Shown here in pieces: positions 56,043 through 64,000 of a stretch of 64,000 nucleotides of DNA. Each line of letters begins with the position of its first letter. Position 1 is the first letter of the stretch. Made by a program: the position numbers and the translations under genes. The stretch spans positions 1-64,000 of the forward strand of contig JACIXZ010000002.1 in NCBI GenBank assembly GCA_014360205.1, in the 5' to 3' direction. This DNA comes from Tissierellales bacterium. GTDB taxonomy: Bacteria; Bacillota; Clostridia; Tissierellales; Tissierellaceae. A model generated the notes under the pieces. The model was not told the origin of the DNA and did no database searches. It was given only the letters and a program-made list of their open reading frames with translations.

Positions 56043-57320
56043 ATGATTATAAACCCAATTAATAGAGTCAACGGTGAGTTAAGAACTCCTCCAGATAAAT
56101 CAATATCTCATAGGGCAATAATATTGTCTTCTATTTCAAATGGTAACAATAAAATATCTAATTTCCTATTTTCCAAAGATACTTATATGACATTAAATGC
56201 TATGAGAAAGTTAGGTATCAACATAGAGACTAATAGCGCAGCAAAAGAAGTTTATGTTCAAGGGAAAGGACTCTATGATTTAAGACCAGCTAGTAGAATC
56301 TACTGTGGAAACTCAGCTACGACTATGAGACTATTGGCAGGATTATTATCTGGACAAAAATTTTCATCTTATTTATTTGGCGATGATTCATTAAATAGAA
56401 GGCCAATGGAAAGAATAAAAAAACCTTTGACTTTGATGGGGGCCAATATAAACTTAACAGACGGACATGCCCCTATATTTATTAGGCCCTCAAATTTAGA
56501 AGCGATAAACTATCATATGCAAATACCAAGTGCTCAAGTTAAATCATCTATTTTATTAGCATCATTATACACAAAAGGTATTACAAAAATTCAAGAACCA
56601 ATTTTGACTAGAAATCATACAGAAATTATGTTAGAATATCTAAATTGCAATATTGGTTCTAAAGAAAATGAAATTCAAATAACAAATCCTAACACATTAA
56701 TTTCTAAAGATATTTTTGTACCTGGGGATATTTCTTCTGCAGCTTATTTTATAGCATTAGCTCTGATAACAGATGAAAGTAGTTTAATTATTAGAGATGT
56801 TGGAGTAAACAAAACTAGAACTCATATTTTAGAATTATGGAAAAAAATGGGTGGTAAGATAGAGATAATCAATAAACGAAATTTTAATGGAGAAGATGTA
56901 TCAGATATCGTCGTAAAATCAAGTAAACTAAAAGGGATAGTTTTAAGCGAAGAAGATGTTTCTTTATGTATAGACGAAATACCTATATTAGCTGTAACTG
57001 CTGCATTTGCTCAAGGGGAAACTAAAATATATGGTGCGAAAGAGCTAAGAGTAAAAGAATCTGACAGGCTATATTTGACTTATACTAATTTAAAAAATAT
57101 GAAAGCACATGTGGAAATTGATGAAAACAATTTGTCGATAGTTGGAGGAAATGAAATTTTTGGGTCTGATATAGAAACTCAAAAAGATCACAGAATTGCC
57201 ATGGCTTTCACAATAGCAAGCCTTAGAGCTGTAGGGTCAAGTGTTATTAAAGACTATTCATCTGTAGAAATAAGCTATCCCAACTTTTACGAAGATTTAA
57301 ATAAAATAATTGAATATTAA
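56043..57320 (+). CDS. aroA: 3-phosphoshikimate 1-carboxyvinyltransferase (EPSP synthase)
   Basis: This 425-residue enzyme joins PEP to shikimate-3-phosphate. Seen are PPDKSISHRAIILSS, CGNSATTMRLLAGLLSGQ, RRPMERIKKPLTLMGA, IPSAQVKSSILLASLY, VPGDISSAAYFIALAL and KELRVKESDRL with DHRIAMAF. It is preceded by a modest AAGAGATGA site and begins 4 bp after aroC. Together the two genes cover the last two steps to chorismate; the rest of the pathway is elsewhere. Confidence 0.96.
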   Translation: MIINPINRVNGELRTPPDKSISHRAIILSSISNGNNKISNFLFSKDTYMTLNAMRKLGINIETNSAAKEVYVQGKGLYDLRPASRIYCGNSATTMRLLAGLLSGQKFSSYLFGDDSLNRRPMERIKKPLTLMGANINLTDGHAPIFIRPSNLEAINYHMQIPSAQVKSSILLASLYTKGITKIQEPILTRNHTEIMLEYLNCNIGSKENEIQITNPNTLISKDIFVPGDISSAAYFIALALITDESSLIIRDVGVNKTRTHILELWKKMGGKIEIINKRNFNGEDVSDIVVKSSKLKGIVLSEEDVSLCIDEIPILAVTAAFAQGETKIYGAKELRVKESDRLYLTYTNLKNMKAHVEIDENNLSIVGGNEIFGSDIETQKDHRIAMAFTIASLRAVGSSVIKDYSSVEISYPNFYEDLNKIIEY

Positions 57321-57383
57321 CTTTTAATTGTTTATTTAAACTTGTATAATAATTATATAACAAACAAATCAGGAGGTTATTTA

Positions 57384-57956
57384 ATGAAAACAATTTTACC
57401 AATAGCATTATCAAATAGGCATATTCACTTAAGTAAGGAAGATTTAGACAAATTATTTGGTCATGGATATGAACTTACAAAATTTAAAGATTTATCTCAA
57501 CCAGGTCAATATGCTTGTGAAGAAAAAGTAGAAATTGTAGGGCCAAAAGGCTCTATTAAAAATGTTAGGATTTTAGGGCCAACTAGAGGAAGTACTCAGA
57601 TAGAGATCTCTATTACTGATGCATACACCTTAGGGATAGAGCCAGTCATAAAGAATTCTGGAGATTTGGCAAATACACCAGGAGCTAAGATAATTGGACC
57701 AAAAGGAGAAATAGAAATAAAAGAAGGTGTAATTGTAGCGGCTAGACATATCCACATGCATACTACTGATGGAGAAGAATTTGGAGTTAAAGATAAAGAT
57801 GTAGTTAATGTAAAGACTAAAGGCCCAAGAGGCTTAATATTTGAAAATGTTTTGGTTAGGGTTCACCCTGAATATGCACTAGAAATGCACGTTGATATTG
57901 AAGAAGGCAATGCAGCTGGTGTTAAAAATGGTGATATAGTTGAAATAATAAGATAG
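57384..57956 (+). CDS. pduL: PduL-type phosphate acyltransferase
   Basis: This 190-residue protein belongs to the PduL phosphotransacylase family, which interconverts acyl-CoA and acyl-phosphate. The zinc and active-site histidines are in [20 protein letters not shown] and ALEMHVDIE. It starts directly at the catalytic domain, with no N-terminal peptide of the kind that directs PduL to microcompartments, and no shell genes are near, so it is probably a free phosphotransacetylase. ATG 57384 follows AGGAGGT. deoC, 10 bp downstream, yields acetaldehyde, so a link to C2 metabolism is plausible but inferred. Confidence 0.9.
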   Translation: MKTILPIALSNRHIHLSKEDLDKLFGHGYELTKFKDLSQPGQYACEEKVEIVGPKGSIKNVRILGPTRGSTQIEISITDAYTLGIEPVIKNSGDLANTPGAKIIGPKGEIEIKEGVIVAARHIHMHTTDGEEFGVKDKDVVNVKTKGPRGLIFENVLVRVHPEYALEMHVDIEEGNAAGVKNGDIVEIIR

Positions 57957-57966
57957 GGGTGTAAAA

Positions 57967-58620
57967 ATGGAATTAAACAAATATATTGATCATACTTTAT
58001 TAAAGCCTGAAGCAACAGAGCTTGATATTATAAAATTATGTAAAGAAGCTAAAGAATATAGTTTTATGGCAGTTTGCGTAAATCCTTGTTATGTAAAATT
58101 ATGTAAAAAAGAATTAGCTGATTCAGATGTTAAAGTAGCTACTGTAGTGGGATTTCCTTTGGGAGCAAATACAAAAGAAACCAAATTATTTGAAACAAAA
58201 GAAGCTTTAAATAATGGAGCCGATGAAATAGATATGGTCATAAACATAGGCAAACTAAAGGATAAAGATTATGATTATGTTTATAATGAAATAAAAGAGA
58301 TTGTTGAATTGACCAATCAAAAAAATGGCATAGTTAAAGTAATAATCGAAACCTGTCTTTTAAATGATGATGAGAAGATAAAAGCTTGCGAACTTGCTAA
58401 GAAAGCAAAAGCTCAATTTGTTAAGACTTCAACTGGATTTAGTACTGGTGGAGCAACTTTTGAAGATGTAAGACTTATGAAAAAAACAGTAGGGGATGAG
58501 TTAGAGGTTAAAGCATCTGGAGGAATCAGGGATTTAGAAACTTTAAACAAAATGATAGAAGCAGGAGCAACAAGAATTGGAACTAGTTCTGGTGTCAAGA
58601 TAATTAAAGACTTAAAATAA
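57967..58620 (+). CDS. deoC: Deoxyribose-phosphate aldolase
   Basis: This 217-residue class I aldolase cleaves 2-deoxyribose-5-phosphate to glyceraldehyde-3-phosphate and acetaldehyde. It has [37 protein letters not shown] and the Schiff-base Lys in [12 protein letters not shown], with KASGGIRD at the phosphate site. It lies 10 bp after pduL, and a terminator overlaps its stop codon. Confidence 0.97.
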   Translation: MELNKYIDHTLLKPEATELDIIKLCKEAKEYSFMAVCVNPCYVKLCKKELADSDVKVATVVGFPLGANTKETKLFETKEALNNGADEIDMVINIGKLKDKDYDYVYNEIKEIVELTNQKNGIVKVIIETCLLNDDEKIKACELAKKAKAQFVKTSTGFSTGGATFEDVRLMKKTVGDELEVKASGGIRDLETLNKMIEAGATRIGTSSGVKIIKDLK

Positions 58621-58642
58621 GGGGATTTCCCCTTATTTTTTA
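58614..58642 (+). terminator. Terminator after deoC
   Basis: An 11-bp stem (58614-58624 with 58629-58639) with an ATTT loop is followed by T-rich sequence. The deoC stop (58618-58620) is in the 5' arm. Confidence 0.9.
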
Positions 58643-58717
58643 TTAAAAGAGATATTTTTGGGTATACCATGTACAGGTATACATTTAAAGACAAATGCTT
58701 TAGAAGGAGTGGTAAAG

Positions 58718-60010
58718 TTGACTCAAAATAAAATAAAAGAGAATTTGGGGAAAGGAATTAATGTTAGCTTTATATATACTGATAAATTTAAATCAAATCT
58801 TTTAAGTTTTTTCTTCATAAATACATTAAATAGAGAAGATGTAACTTACAATGCTTTGTTACCAATGGTATTAAGTAGAGGGAGTAAAAAATATAATAAT
58901 TTTATTGCACTGGAAAGAGAACTTGAACGTCTATATGGGGCTAATTTTGATTATGACGTGTATAAGGTAGGGGAGAAACAAATAATTAAATTTACTTTAG
59001 AGTGGGCAGATTCTAAATATACTAATTCAGAATCATTTGATGAAATGGCAATAGAAGTTCTTTTTGATATAATTTTTAATCCATTATTAAAGGATGGACT
59101 TCTTTTAGAAGAATATGTTGAACAGGAAAAAGCTAATTTAAAAAAGAAAATTAATAATAGAATAAACGATAAGAGAAGTTATGCAATTTCAAGATGTATT
59201 GAAGAAATGTGCAAATCAGAAAAATTTGGGATTTATAGTCTAGGATATGAGGAAGATCTAGAATTTATTGATAACCATAAATTAACAGATTATTACAAAA
59301 ATATGGTACTAAATACTCCTATAGAAATGGTATATGTAGGAAATCATAAAAATTTAAAAATAGATAAGTTTATTCCAGATGAGATTAAATATAGAGAAAA
59401 TGTAAATGAAATTCCTAGGGAAAGTATAAAGGAAAAATCATTGCATAGAAACCATATTGTTGAGAGATTGAAAGTAAATCAAGGAAAATTAGTTTTAGGA
59501 TTATTAACTGGTATTCCTTATGAAGATGAAAGTTTTGAAGCTTTGACTCTTGGAAACATAATTTTAGGAGGCAGTCCTAATTCTAAATTATTCAGAGAAG
59601 TTCGAGAAAAAAATAGCCTTGCATACTATGCTAATTCAATGCTATTTAAACATAAATCAATAATAATCATTGACTCTGGAGTAGATTTCAAAAATATGCA
59701 AAAAGCATTAGACTTGATAAATGAACAAATTAAGAGTATAAAAGAAGCTGATTTTTCAGAAAAAGATATTGAATTAGCTAAGAAAGAGATTATAACTAGT
59801 TTAAGATCGGTAGAAGATTCAAATCATTCTATCACTAGCTTCGAATTTGATAATATTATAACGTCAAATTTCGAAAGCATAGAAGATAGGATAAAAAAGA
59901 TAAATAATATTAAGAAAGATGAGATAGTCTCAGCTTTTAATAAGGTTAGTTTAGACACGATTTATGTATTAACAAGAGAAGGTGAGGAAGATGTCGATGT
60001 TACTGATTAA
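58718..60010 (+). CDS. yfmF: M16 family peptidase-like protein (YfmF type, no catalytic motif)
   Basis: This 430-residue M16-fold protein keeps the two M16 half-domains, but the region where the zinc motif HxxEH belongs (LPMVLSRGSKKYNN) lacks it, so it is probably the non-catalytic partner of the next gene. In B. subtilis the pair ymfF/ymfH is connected with 5-aminopentanol modification of EF-P; transfer to this organism is inference. The start is TTG 58718 with AAGGAG 8 nt upstream. It overlaps the next gene by 14 bp. Confidence 0.85.
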   Translation: MTQNKIKENLGKGINVSFIYTDKFKSNLLSFFFINTLNREDVTYNALLPMVLSRGSKKYNNFIALERELERLYGANFDYDVYKVGEKQIIKFTLEWADSKYTNSESFDEMAIEVLFDIIFNPLLKDGLLLEEYVEQEKANLKKKINNRINDKRSYAISRCIEEMCKSEKFGIYSLGYEEDLEFIDNHKLTDYYKNMVLNTPIEMVYVGNHKNLKIDKFIPDEIKYRENVNEIPRESIKEKSLHRNHIVERLKVNQGKLVLGLLTGIPYEDESFEALTLGNIILGGSPNSKLFREVREKNSLAYYANSMLFKHKSIIIIDSGVDFKNMQKALDLINEQIKSIKEADFSEKDIELAKKEIITSLRSVEDSNHSITSFEFDNIITSNFESIEDRIKKINNIKKDEIVSAFNKVSLDTIYVLTREGEEDVDVTD

Positions 60011-61274
60011 GAATGAAAAAATAAAAGAAGAAGTATATCAAGAAGTTCTTAATAATGGTTTAAAAGTTTACTACTATCCTAAATTAGGATTTACTAAAAA
60101 ATACGCAGTTTTTTCAACAAATCATGGCTCATGTGACAACGAATTTAGATCACTTAATAATGGAGAGATTATAAAGCTGCCAGATGGCATAGCTCATTTT
60201 TTAGAGCATAAGCTTTTTGAAGATCCAGAAAGAGATTTTTTTGAAAAATTCTCTGATTTAGGCGCTGATGTTAATGCATTTACTAGCTTTAATCAAACTT
60301 CATACCTTTTTAGTACGACTGAAAATTTCACGGAATGTTTATTAGAACTAGTAAATTTAGTAATGGAACCTTTTTTTACACATGAAAATGTTGAGAAAGA
60401 AAAAGGCATTATTGCTCAAGAAATACAAATGTATCAGGACAGCCCAAATTGGAAAGTGTTTTTTAATTTATTAAATGCTTTGTATATTAACCACCCAATT
60501 AAGATTGATATTGCTGGTACGGTAGATAGCATACAAATGATAAATAAAGAAAATTTGGACTTAGCATATAAATTATTTTATAATCCTGAATCGATGGTAC
60601 TAGTTTTAGTAGGAGACATTGATTTTAAACAAGTTATAAATGAATTGAATTCAGAATTTATGAAGCATTCGTTTGCCAAATTGAATTATGATAAAGTAAA
60701 AGTAATAGAGCCTCAAGAAATAAATATGGCAAGAATTGAAGAAAAAATGTCAACTTCATACCCGATTTTCAACATTGGAATAAAGGATATAAATGTAAAT
60801 CTAACAGGTAAAGAGACAGTTGAAAAAGATTTGATCACTAATATAATATTAGATATGTTGTTTTCAAGAAGCTCAGAATTTTATCAAAACTTATATACAA
60901 AAGGCTTGATTGACGATCATTTTGGAGCATATTACACTGGTAAAACAGATTATGGACATACTATAATTTACGGGATAAGTGAAGAACCAGATAGTGTATA
61001 TAAAATGATAATAGAACTTATGAAAGATCCTTTGAAATATTTAACTTTAGATTCATTTGAAAGAGCTAAGAAAAAGCAAATAGGAGAGTTTTTAATGGGA
61101 TTAAACTCTATTGAATATATAGCAAATAATTTTACAGATCTATATTTTCAAGATTTCTTATTAATAGATTATCTAGATTTATTAGAAAAAATTAATTTTG
61201 ATAACATAATAGAAAGGTTTAAAGAAAATTTTGTTGAAGAAAGGACATCTATATCTTTAATATTACCAGAATAA
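59997..61274 (+). CDS. yfmH: M16 family zinc metallopeptidase (YfmH type)
   Basis: This 425-residue M16 peptidase keeps the inverted zinc motif HFLEH (HxxEH) in GIAHFLEHKLFEDP and a downstream Glu in KEKGIIAQEIQMYQD, so it should be the active member of the pair. It also has the C-terminal half fold. Starts at ATG 59997 or 59991 are both possible; GAGG at 59984-59987 fits 59997 best. It overlaps the yfmF-like gene. Confidence 0.88.
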   Translation: MLLIKNEKIKEEVYQEVLNNGLKVYYYPKLGFTKKYAVFSTNHGSCDNEFRSLNNGEIIKLPDGIAHFLEHKLFEDPERDFFEKFSDLGADVNAFTSFNQTSYLFSTTENFTECLLELVNLVMEPFFTHENVEKEKGIIAQEIQMYQDSPNWKVFFNLLNALYINHPIKIDIAGTVDSIQMINKENLDLAYKLFYNPESMVLVLVGDIDFKQVINELNSEFMKHSFAKLNYDKVKVIEPQEINMARIEEKMSTSYPIFNIGIKDINVNLTGKETVEKDLITNIILDMLFSRSSEFYQNLYTKGLIDDHFGAYYTGKTDYGHTIIYGISEEPDSVYKMIIELMKDPLKYLTLDSFERAKKKQIGEFLMGLNSIEYIANNFTDLYFQDFLLIDYLDLLEKINFDNIIERFKENFVEERTSISLILPE

Positions 61275-61293
61275 ATATCACGGAGGTTTAAAA

Positions 61294-62031
61294 ATGTATT
61301 CTGTAGCATTTACTATTTTTGGATTAGAAATTAAATGGTATGGCATCATAATTTCATTTGCTGTTTTAGTTGGAATTATGTTAGCACTTAGATCAGCAAA
61401 AAAGAAAGGTTTAAAAGAAGATGACATACTTGATTTTGCTTTGTTTCTACTGCCTAGTGCAATAATTGGTGCTAGGATATACTATGTTATATTTGAGTGG
61501 GAATACTATTCACAAAATCCATCTCAGATATTAAACATTAGGAGTGGTGGATTGGCAATACACGGAGCTATAATAGCTGGTATTATAGTGGGGATAATAT
61601 TTTCGAGAGTTAAGAAAATTGATTTTTGGAAATTAGCTGACATAGTTGCACCTAGCTTGATATTAGGGCAAGCAATTGGAAGATGGGGAAATTATGTAAA
61701 CAAAGAGGCATATGGTGGACCAACTAATTTGCCTTGGGGAATAATTATAAACGGAGAAAAAGTTCATCCCACATTTTTATATGAATCAATATGGAATTTG
61801 ATAGGGTTTGGTTTGCTTATATATTACCAAAACAATAAAAGTAAAAATGATGGAGAATTGTTTGGATTATATCTGATCTTTTATTCTTTAGGTAGGTTTT
61901 TTATAGAAGGTTTAAGAACTGATAGTCTTATGCTTGGGAATATAAGGGTTGCACAGCTAATTAGCGTACTATTCATAATCGCTGGAACAATTATCTTTAG
62001 GAAAAAAAGGATGGAAGTAAAGAAGATATAA
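61294..62031 (+). CDS. lgt: Prolipoprotein diacylglyceryl transferase
   Basis: This 245-residue polytopic membrane enzyme transfers a diacylglyceryl group to the lipobox Cys of prelipoproteins. It has the IYYVIFEW segment, the RSGGLAIHGAIIAGI motif with its catalytic His, GQAIGRWGNYVNKEAYGGPT and the C-terminal HPTFLYESIWN ... EGLRTDSL. ACGGAGGT precedes the ATG. It is 19 bp after the yfmH-like gene and ends at a terminator. Confidence 0.95.
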   Translation: MYSVAFTIFGLEIKWYGIIISFAVLVGIMLALRSAKKKGLKEDDILDFALFLLPSAIIGARIYYVIFEWEYYSQNPSQILNIRSGGLAIHGAIIAGIIVGIIFSRVKKIDFWKLADIVAPSLILGQAIGRWGNYVNKEAYGGPTNLPWGIIINGEKVHPTFLYESIWNLIGFGLLIYYQNNKSKNDGELFGLYLIFYSLGRFFIEGLRTDSLMLGNIRVAQLISVLFIIAGTIIFRKKRMEVKKI

Positions 62032-62039
62032 ATATCTCT

Positions 62040-62073
62040 AAGAGGATTCCTATTAATGAGGGATCCTCTTTTA
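62040..62073 (+). terminator. Terminator after lgt
   Basis: An 11-bp stem (62040-62050 with 62060-62070, one wobble) with a 9-nt loop is followed by TTTAATTT, 9 nt after the lgt stop. Confidence 0.85.
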
Positions 62074-62377
62074 ATTTGCAAGAGCAAACACTAGATTTTG
62101 AAAGTTTACTACTTTATCATCAACATAAATACATAAATAAAAATCAGATTGTTTAACTCGATTCCAATACTCATTGCTAATTTTTAGCATAAGTTCTAGA
62201 TTTTTCAATCTTTAAAACTCAATATAATTATTTAGCGATTTCTTATCTAATCACCGTCATATACTAATTCTTACCTTAAAGAAGATCTCCAAATTAATTA
62301 TTTTATCCTACATGATTTTAGGACATTTATCCCTATTTTATCTCTAACGTATTAAATAGTAGAAATTTTTTAATAAT
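62074..62377. other. Intergenic region between lgt and mraZ with no gene seen
   Basis: This stretch of about 300 bp is AT-rich and has stop codons in all frames. I find no ORF with a ribosome site, no RNA motif I recognise and no repeat. It probably holds only upstream parts of the mraZ regulatory region, whose operator is annotated separately. Confidence 0.5.
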
Positions 62378-62407
62378 TGGTATACTATATAGGTATAGTG
62401 GTATAAA
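62378..62407 (+). promoter_or_regulatory. Possible promoter of mraZ
   Basis: TTGGTA (62378-62383), 18 bp, TATAAA (62402-62407) is the best fit. Other TATA-like sequences (62381, 62394) make the choice uncertain. The -10 overlaps the MraZ repeats. Confidence 0.45.
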
Positions 62408-62431
62408 GTGGGGGAAAGTGGAACATAGGGT
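62397..62431 (+). promoter_or_regulatory. MraZ operator: four 10-bp-phased repeats
   Basis: AGTGG occurs at 62397, 62407 and 62417, and AGGGT at 62427, exactly 10 bp apart. MraZ binds a series of short TGGG-like repeats with 10-bp spacing in front of its own gene, so this is a predicted autoregulatory site covering the promoter and leader of mraZ. Confidence 0.75.
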
Positions 62432-62440
62432 GTGATATAA

Positions 62441-62872
62441 ATGCTTATTGGGGAATATTTCCATACACTAGATGACAAAGGAAGGTTAACTATTCCTTCT
62501 AAATTCCGTGAGCCATTAGGATTTGAGTTCATCTTAACTAAGGGTCTGGATAACTGTTTATTTGTATATGCAAAAAACGAATGGGATATACTTGAGCAAA
62601 AATTAAAATCACTTCCACTTACCAACAAAGATGCAAGAGCTTTCGTGAGATTTTTCTTTTCAGGTGCTACTGAATGCTGTTTAGATAAACAAGGGCGCAT
62701 TTTGATACCATCTAATTTAAGAGAGCATTCACAGCTTGAAAAGGAAGCAGTAATAATTGGAGTTTCAACAAGGTTAGAAATTTGGAGTAAAAAGTTATGG
62801 GAAGAATATAATGAAGATGACAATTTAAGTTATGAAAGCATAGCGGAAAAAATGTCATTATTAGGTATATAG
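62441..62872 (+). CDS. mraZ: Transcriptional regulator MraZ
   Basis: This 143-residue AbrB-like regulator of the division and cell wall cluster has two tandem SpoVT/AbrB-type DNA-binding repeats: [21 protein letters not shown] and [18 protein letters not shown]. It normally represses its own operon. The ATG 62441 lies behind the four 10-bp repeats. rsmH starts 9 bp downstream. Confidence 0.97.
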   Translation: MLIGEYFHTLDDKGRLTIPSKFREPLGFEFILTKGLDNCLFVYAKNEWDILEQKLKSLPLTNKDARAFVRFFFSGATECCLDKQGRILIPSNLREHSQLEKEAVIIGVSTRLEIWSKKLWEEYNEDDNLSYESIAEKMSLLGI

Positions 62873-62881
62873 GGGTATATT

Positions 62882-63814
62882 ATGGAATTTAAACATGTTC
62901 CAGTTATGCTAAATGAGGTTATAACTGGATTAAATATCAAAGAAAATGGTATATACGTAGATGCTACTATTGGAGGCTCTGGTCATTCTAAAGAAATTGT
63001 AAAATTGTTAAAGGATGGCAAGCTTATTGGTATCGATCAAGATATTAATGCAATAAAAAAATCATCTGAAACTTTACAAGAGTACAAAGAAAAAGTTGTC
63101 CTAATTCATAGGAACTATAAAGATATTAAGAATGTAATAAGTGAACTAGGGATTACAAAAGTAGATGGAATACTTGCAGATTTAGGGGTGTCTTCACATC
63201 AATTAGATACAGCTATAAGGGGATTTTCATATAATTTAGATGCTCCATTAGATATGAGAATGGATGTTTCTAAAGAATTTTCTGCTTGGAATGTTGTAAA
63301 TGAATATAGTTTAGAAGAGTTAACAGATATTTTTTATAAATATGGGGAAGAACGATGGAGTAAGCGAATAGCAGAGTTTATAATACAGGAAAGAAAAACT
63401 AAATCAATAGATACTACTTTTGAACTTGTAGATATAATAAAAAAAGCTATACCTAAAAAAGTAAGGCAATCAGGTCATCACCCAGCTAAGAGAATATTTC
63501 AAGCCATTAGAATTGAAGTAAACAATGAGTTAGGAGTTTTAGAAAATTCAATTGATGATATGGTGGATTTATTAAATGTTGGTGGGAGATTAGTAATTAT
63601 AACATTCCATTCACTTGAAGATAGGGTAGTAAAAGATAAATTCAAAGAATTAAGTACAGGGTGTATATGCCCTAAAGAATTTCCAGTATGTATATGTAAT
63701 CATGAAAAGAAAGTAGAAATTATAACTAAGAAACCTATTTTGCCTTCAGATGAAGAAATGAAAGTAAATCCTAGATCTCATTCAGCTAAGTTAAGAATAG
63801 TTGAGAGGATATAA
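62882..63814 (+). CDS. rsmH: 16S rRNA (cytosine1402-N4)-methyltransferase RsmH
   Basis: This 310-residue SAM-dependent methyltransferase makes N4-methyl-C1402 in the ribosomal P site. It has HVPVMLNEVI, VDATIGGSGHS, DGILADLGVSSHQLD, GFSYNLDAPLDMRMD, FQAIRIEVNNELG and RLVIITFHSLEDRVVK. It follows mraZ, the conserved start of the dcw cluster. The ribosome site before its ATG is weak. Confidence 0.97.
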   Translation: MEFKHVPVMLNEVITGLNIKENGIYVDATIGGSGHSKEIVKLLKDGKLIGIDQDINAIKKSSETLQEYKEKVVLIHRNYKDIKNVISELGITKVDGILADLGVSSHQLDTAIRGFSYNLDAPLDMRMDVSKEFSAWNVVNEYSLEELTDIFYKYGEERWSKRIAEFIIQERKTKSIDTTFELVDIIKKAIPKKVRQSGHHPAKRIFQAIRIEVNNELGVLENSIDDMVDLLNVGGRLVIITFHSLEDRVVKDKFKELSTGCICPKEFPVCICNHEKKVEIITKKPILPSDEEMKVNPRSHSAKLRIVERI

Positions 63815-63842
63815 ATAGAAGCAAATAAGAGGAGGGGCTTAA

Positions 63843-64000
63843 ATGATTGCTGAAAAAATTAATTATGAACGCATTGAAGAGCTGCCGGAGAAAAAAATAG
63901 AAAAAAAAGTACAGAAGAGATCTGTTGTCAATAAAACAAGCTATATTTTAGTCTCTATTTGCTTTCTTTTATCTTCTATATTTTTGCTTAAAGGATATTC
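63843..64000 (+). CDS. ftsL: FtsL-like cell division protein, N-terminal part (cut by window end)
   Basis: An ORF starts at ATG 63843 behind GGAGGGG and runs off the window after 52 codons. It has a charged cytoplasmic start of about 35 residues (Glu/Lys-rich) and then a membrane segment (SYILVSICFLLSSIFLL). Position after rsmH and this layout fit FtsL, the small bitopic division protein; homology is not visible at this length. Confidence 0.65.
   Translation, partial: MIAEKINYERIEELPEKKIEKKVQKRSVVNKTSYILVSICFLLSSIFLLKGY

Noticed and set aside
62074-62377. Small gene or RNA in the lgt-mraZ gap
   Set aside because: No ORF with start and ribosome site, and no recognisable RNA structure could be seen.

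Overview
The window looks like a contiguous chromosomal segment of an anaerobic low-GC Firmicute, most likely of the Clostridia/Tissierellia group. The evidence is strong AT bias, AGGAGG-type ribosome binding sites, frequent TTG and GTG starts, class-typical gene orders (holA/rpsT/lepA/hemW/hrcA/grpE/dnaK/dnaJ/prmA/rsmE/mtaB; rpsU/yqeY/nfeD/floA/phoH/pgpH/ybeY/dgkA/cdd/era/recO/glyQ/glyS; dgt/dnaG/rpoD/trmK/nif3) and a complete selenocysteine machinery. I cannot fix genus or species from the sequence alone. I see no insertion sequence, prophage or CRISPR array; this is core genome with an unusual arrangement.

Layout. 1-2.7 kb: tail of an unidentified gene, ridA, a D,D-carboxypeptidase (dacF, minus strand) and comEA. 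2.7-8.05 kb: a selenocysteine cluster directly behind comEA: selD (itself containing an in-frame UGA/Sec codon followed by a hairpin), selA, selB, an orphan response regulator whose phospho-acceptor Asp is Glu, then selC (tRNA-Sec) behind its own promoter. 8.05-13.1 kb: an AlaX-type tRNA editing protein (minus), comEC, holA, rpsT (minus). 13.2-25 kb: lepB, lepA, hemW, the CIRCE-controlled hrcA-grpE-dnaK-dnaJ stress operon, prmA, rsmE, mtaB and a HIT protein. 25-34.3 kb: rpsU, yqeY, nfeD, floA, an unknown small membrane protein, phoH, a shortened PgpH-like HD protein, ybeY, a DgkA-PAP2 fusion, cdd, era, recO. 34.3-44.2 kb: glycine T-box with glyQ-glyS, dgt, dnaG, rpoD, trmK, a Nif3 protein and a zinc-ribbon coiled-coil protein. 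44.2-54.1 kb: RNase P RNA, an NlpC/P60 hydrolase, folD, PBP1A (minus), hflX, a YigZ protein, a CoA-binding protein, nadE, a YebC regulator and a DUF1461-like membrane protein. 54.1-64 kb: THF riboswitch plus folT, aroC, aroA, a PduL phosphotransacylase, deoC, an M16 peptidase-like pair, lgt, and the start of the division/cell-wall cluster (mraZ, rsmH, an ftsL-like gene cut by the window edge).

How the genes work together: SelD makes selenophosphate, SelA converts Ser-tRNA-Sec to Sec-tRNA-Sec, SelB delivers it to UGA codons, and SelD appears to need this same pathway for its own synthesis. Other blocks cover stress chaperones, ribosome maturation, replication/transcription start-up (dnaG, rpoD), cell-wall enzymes, and folate/aromatic metabolism (folD, folT, aroC, aroA).

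The observations most worth a second look are the Sec-containing SelD, the atypical response regulator inside the sel operon, the placement of the sel genes between comEA and comEC, the mutually exclusive hairpins after the THF riboswitch, a PgpH that lacks its extracellular domain, the absence of sporulation genes from their usual neighbourhoods, and the recurrent overlap of stop codons with terminator stems.
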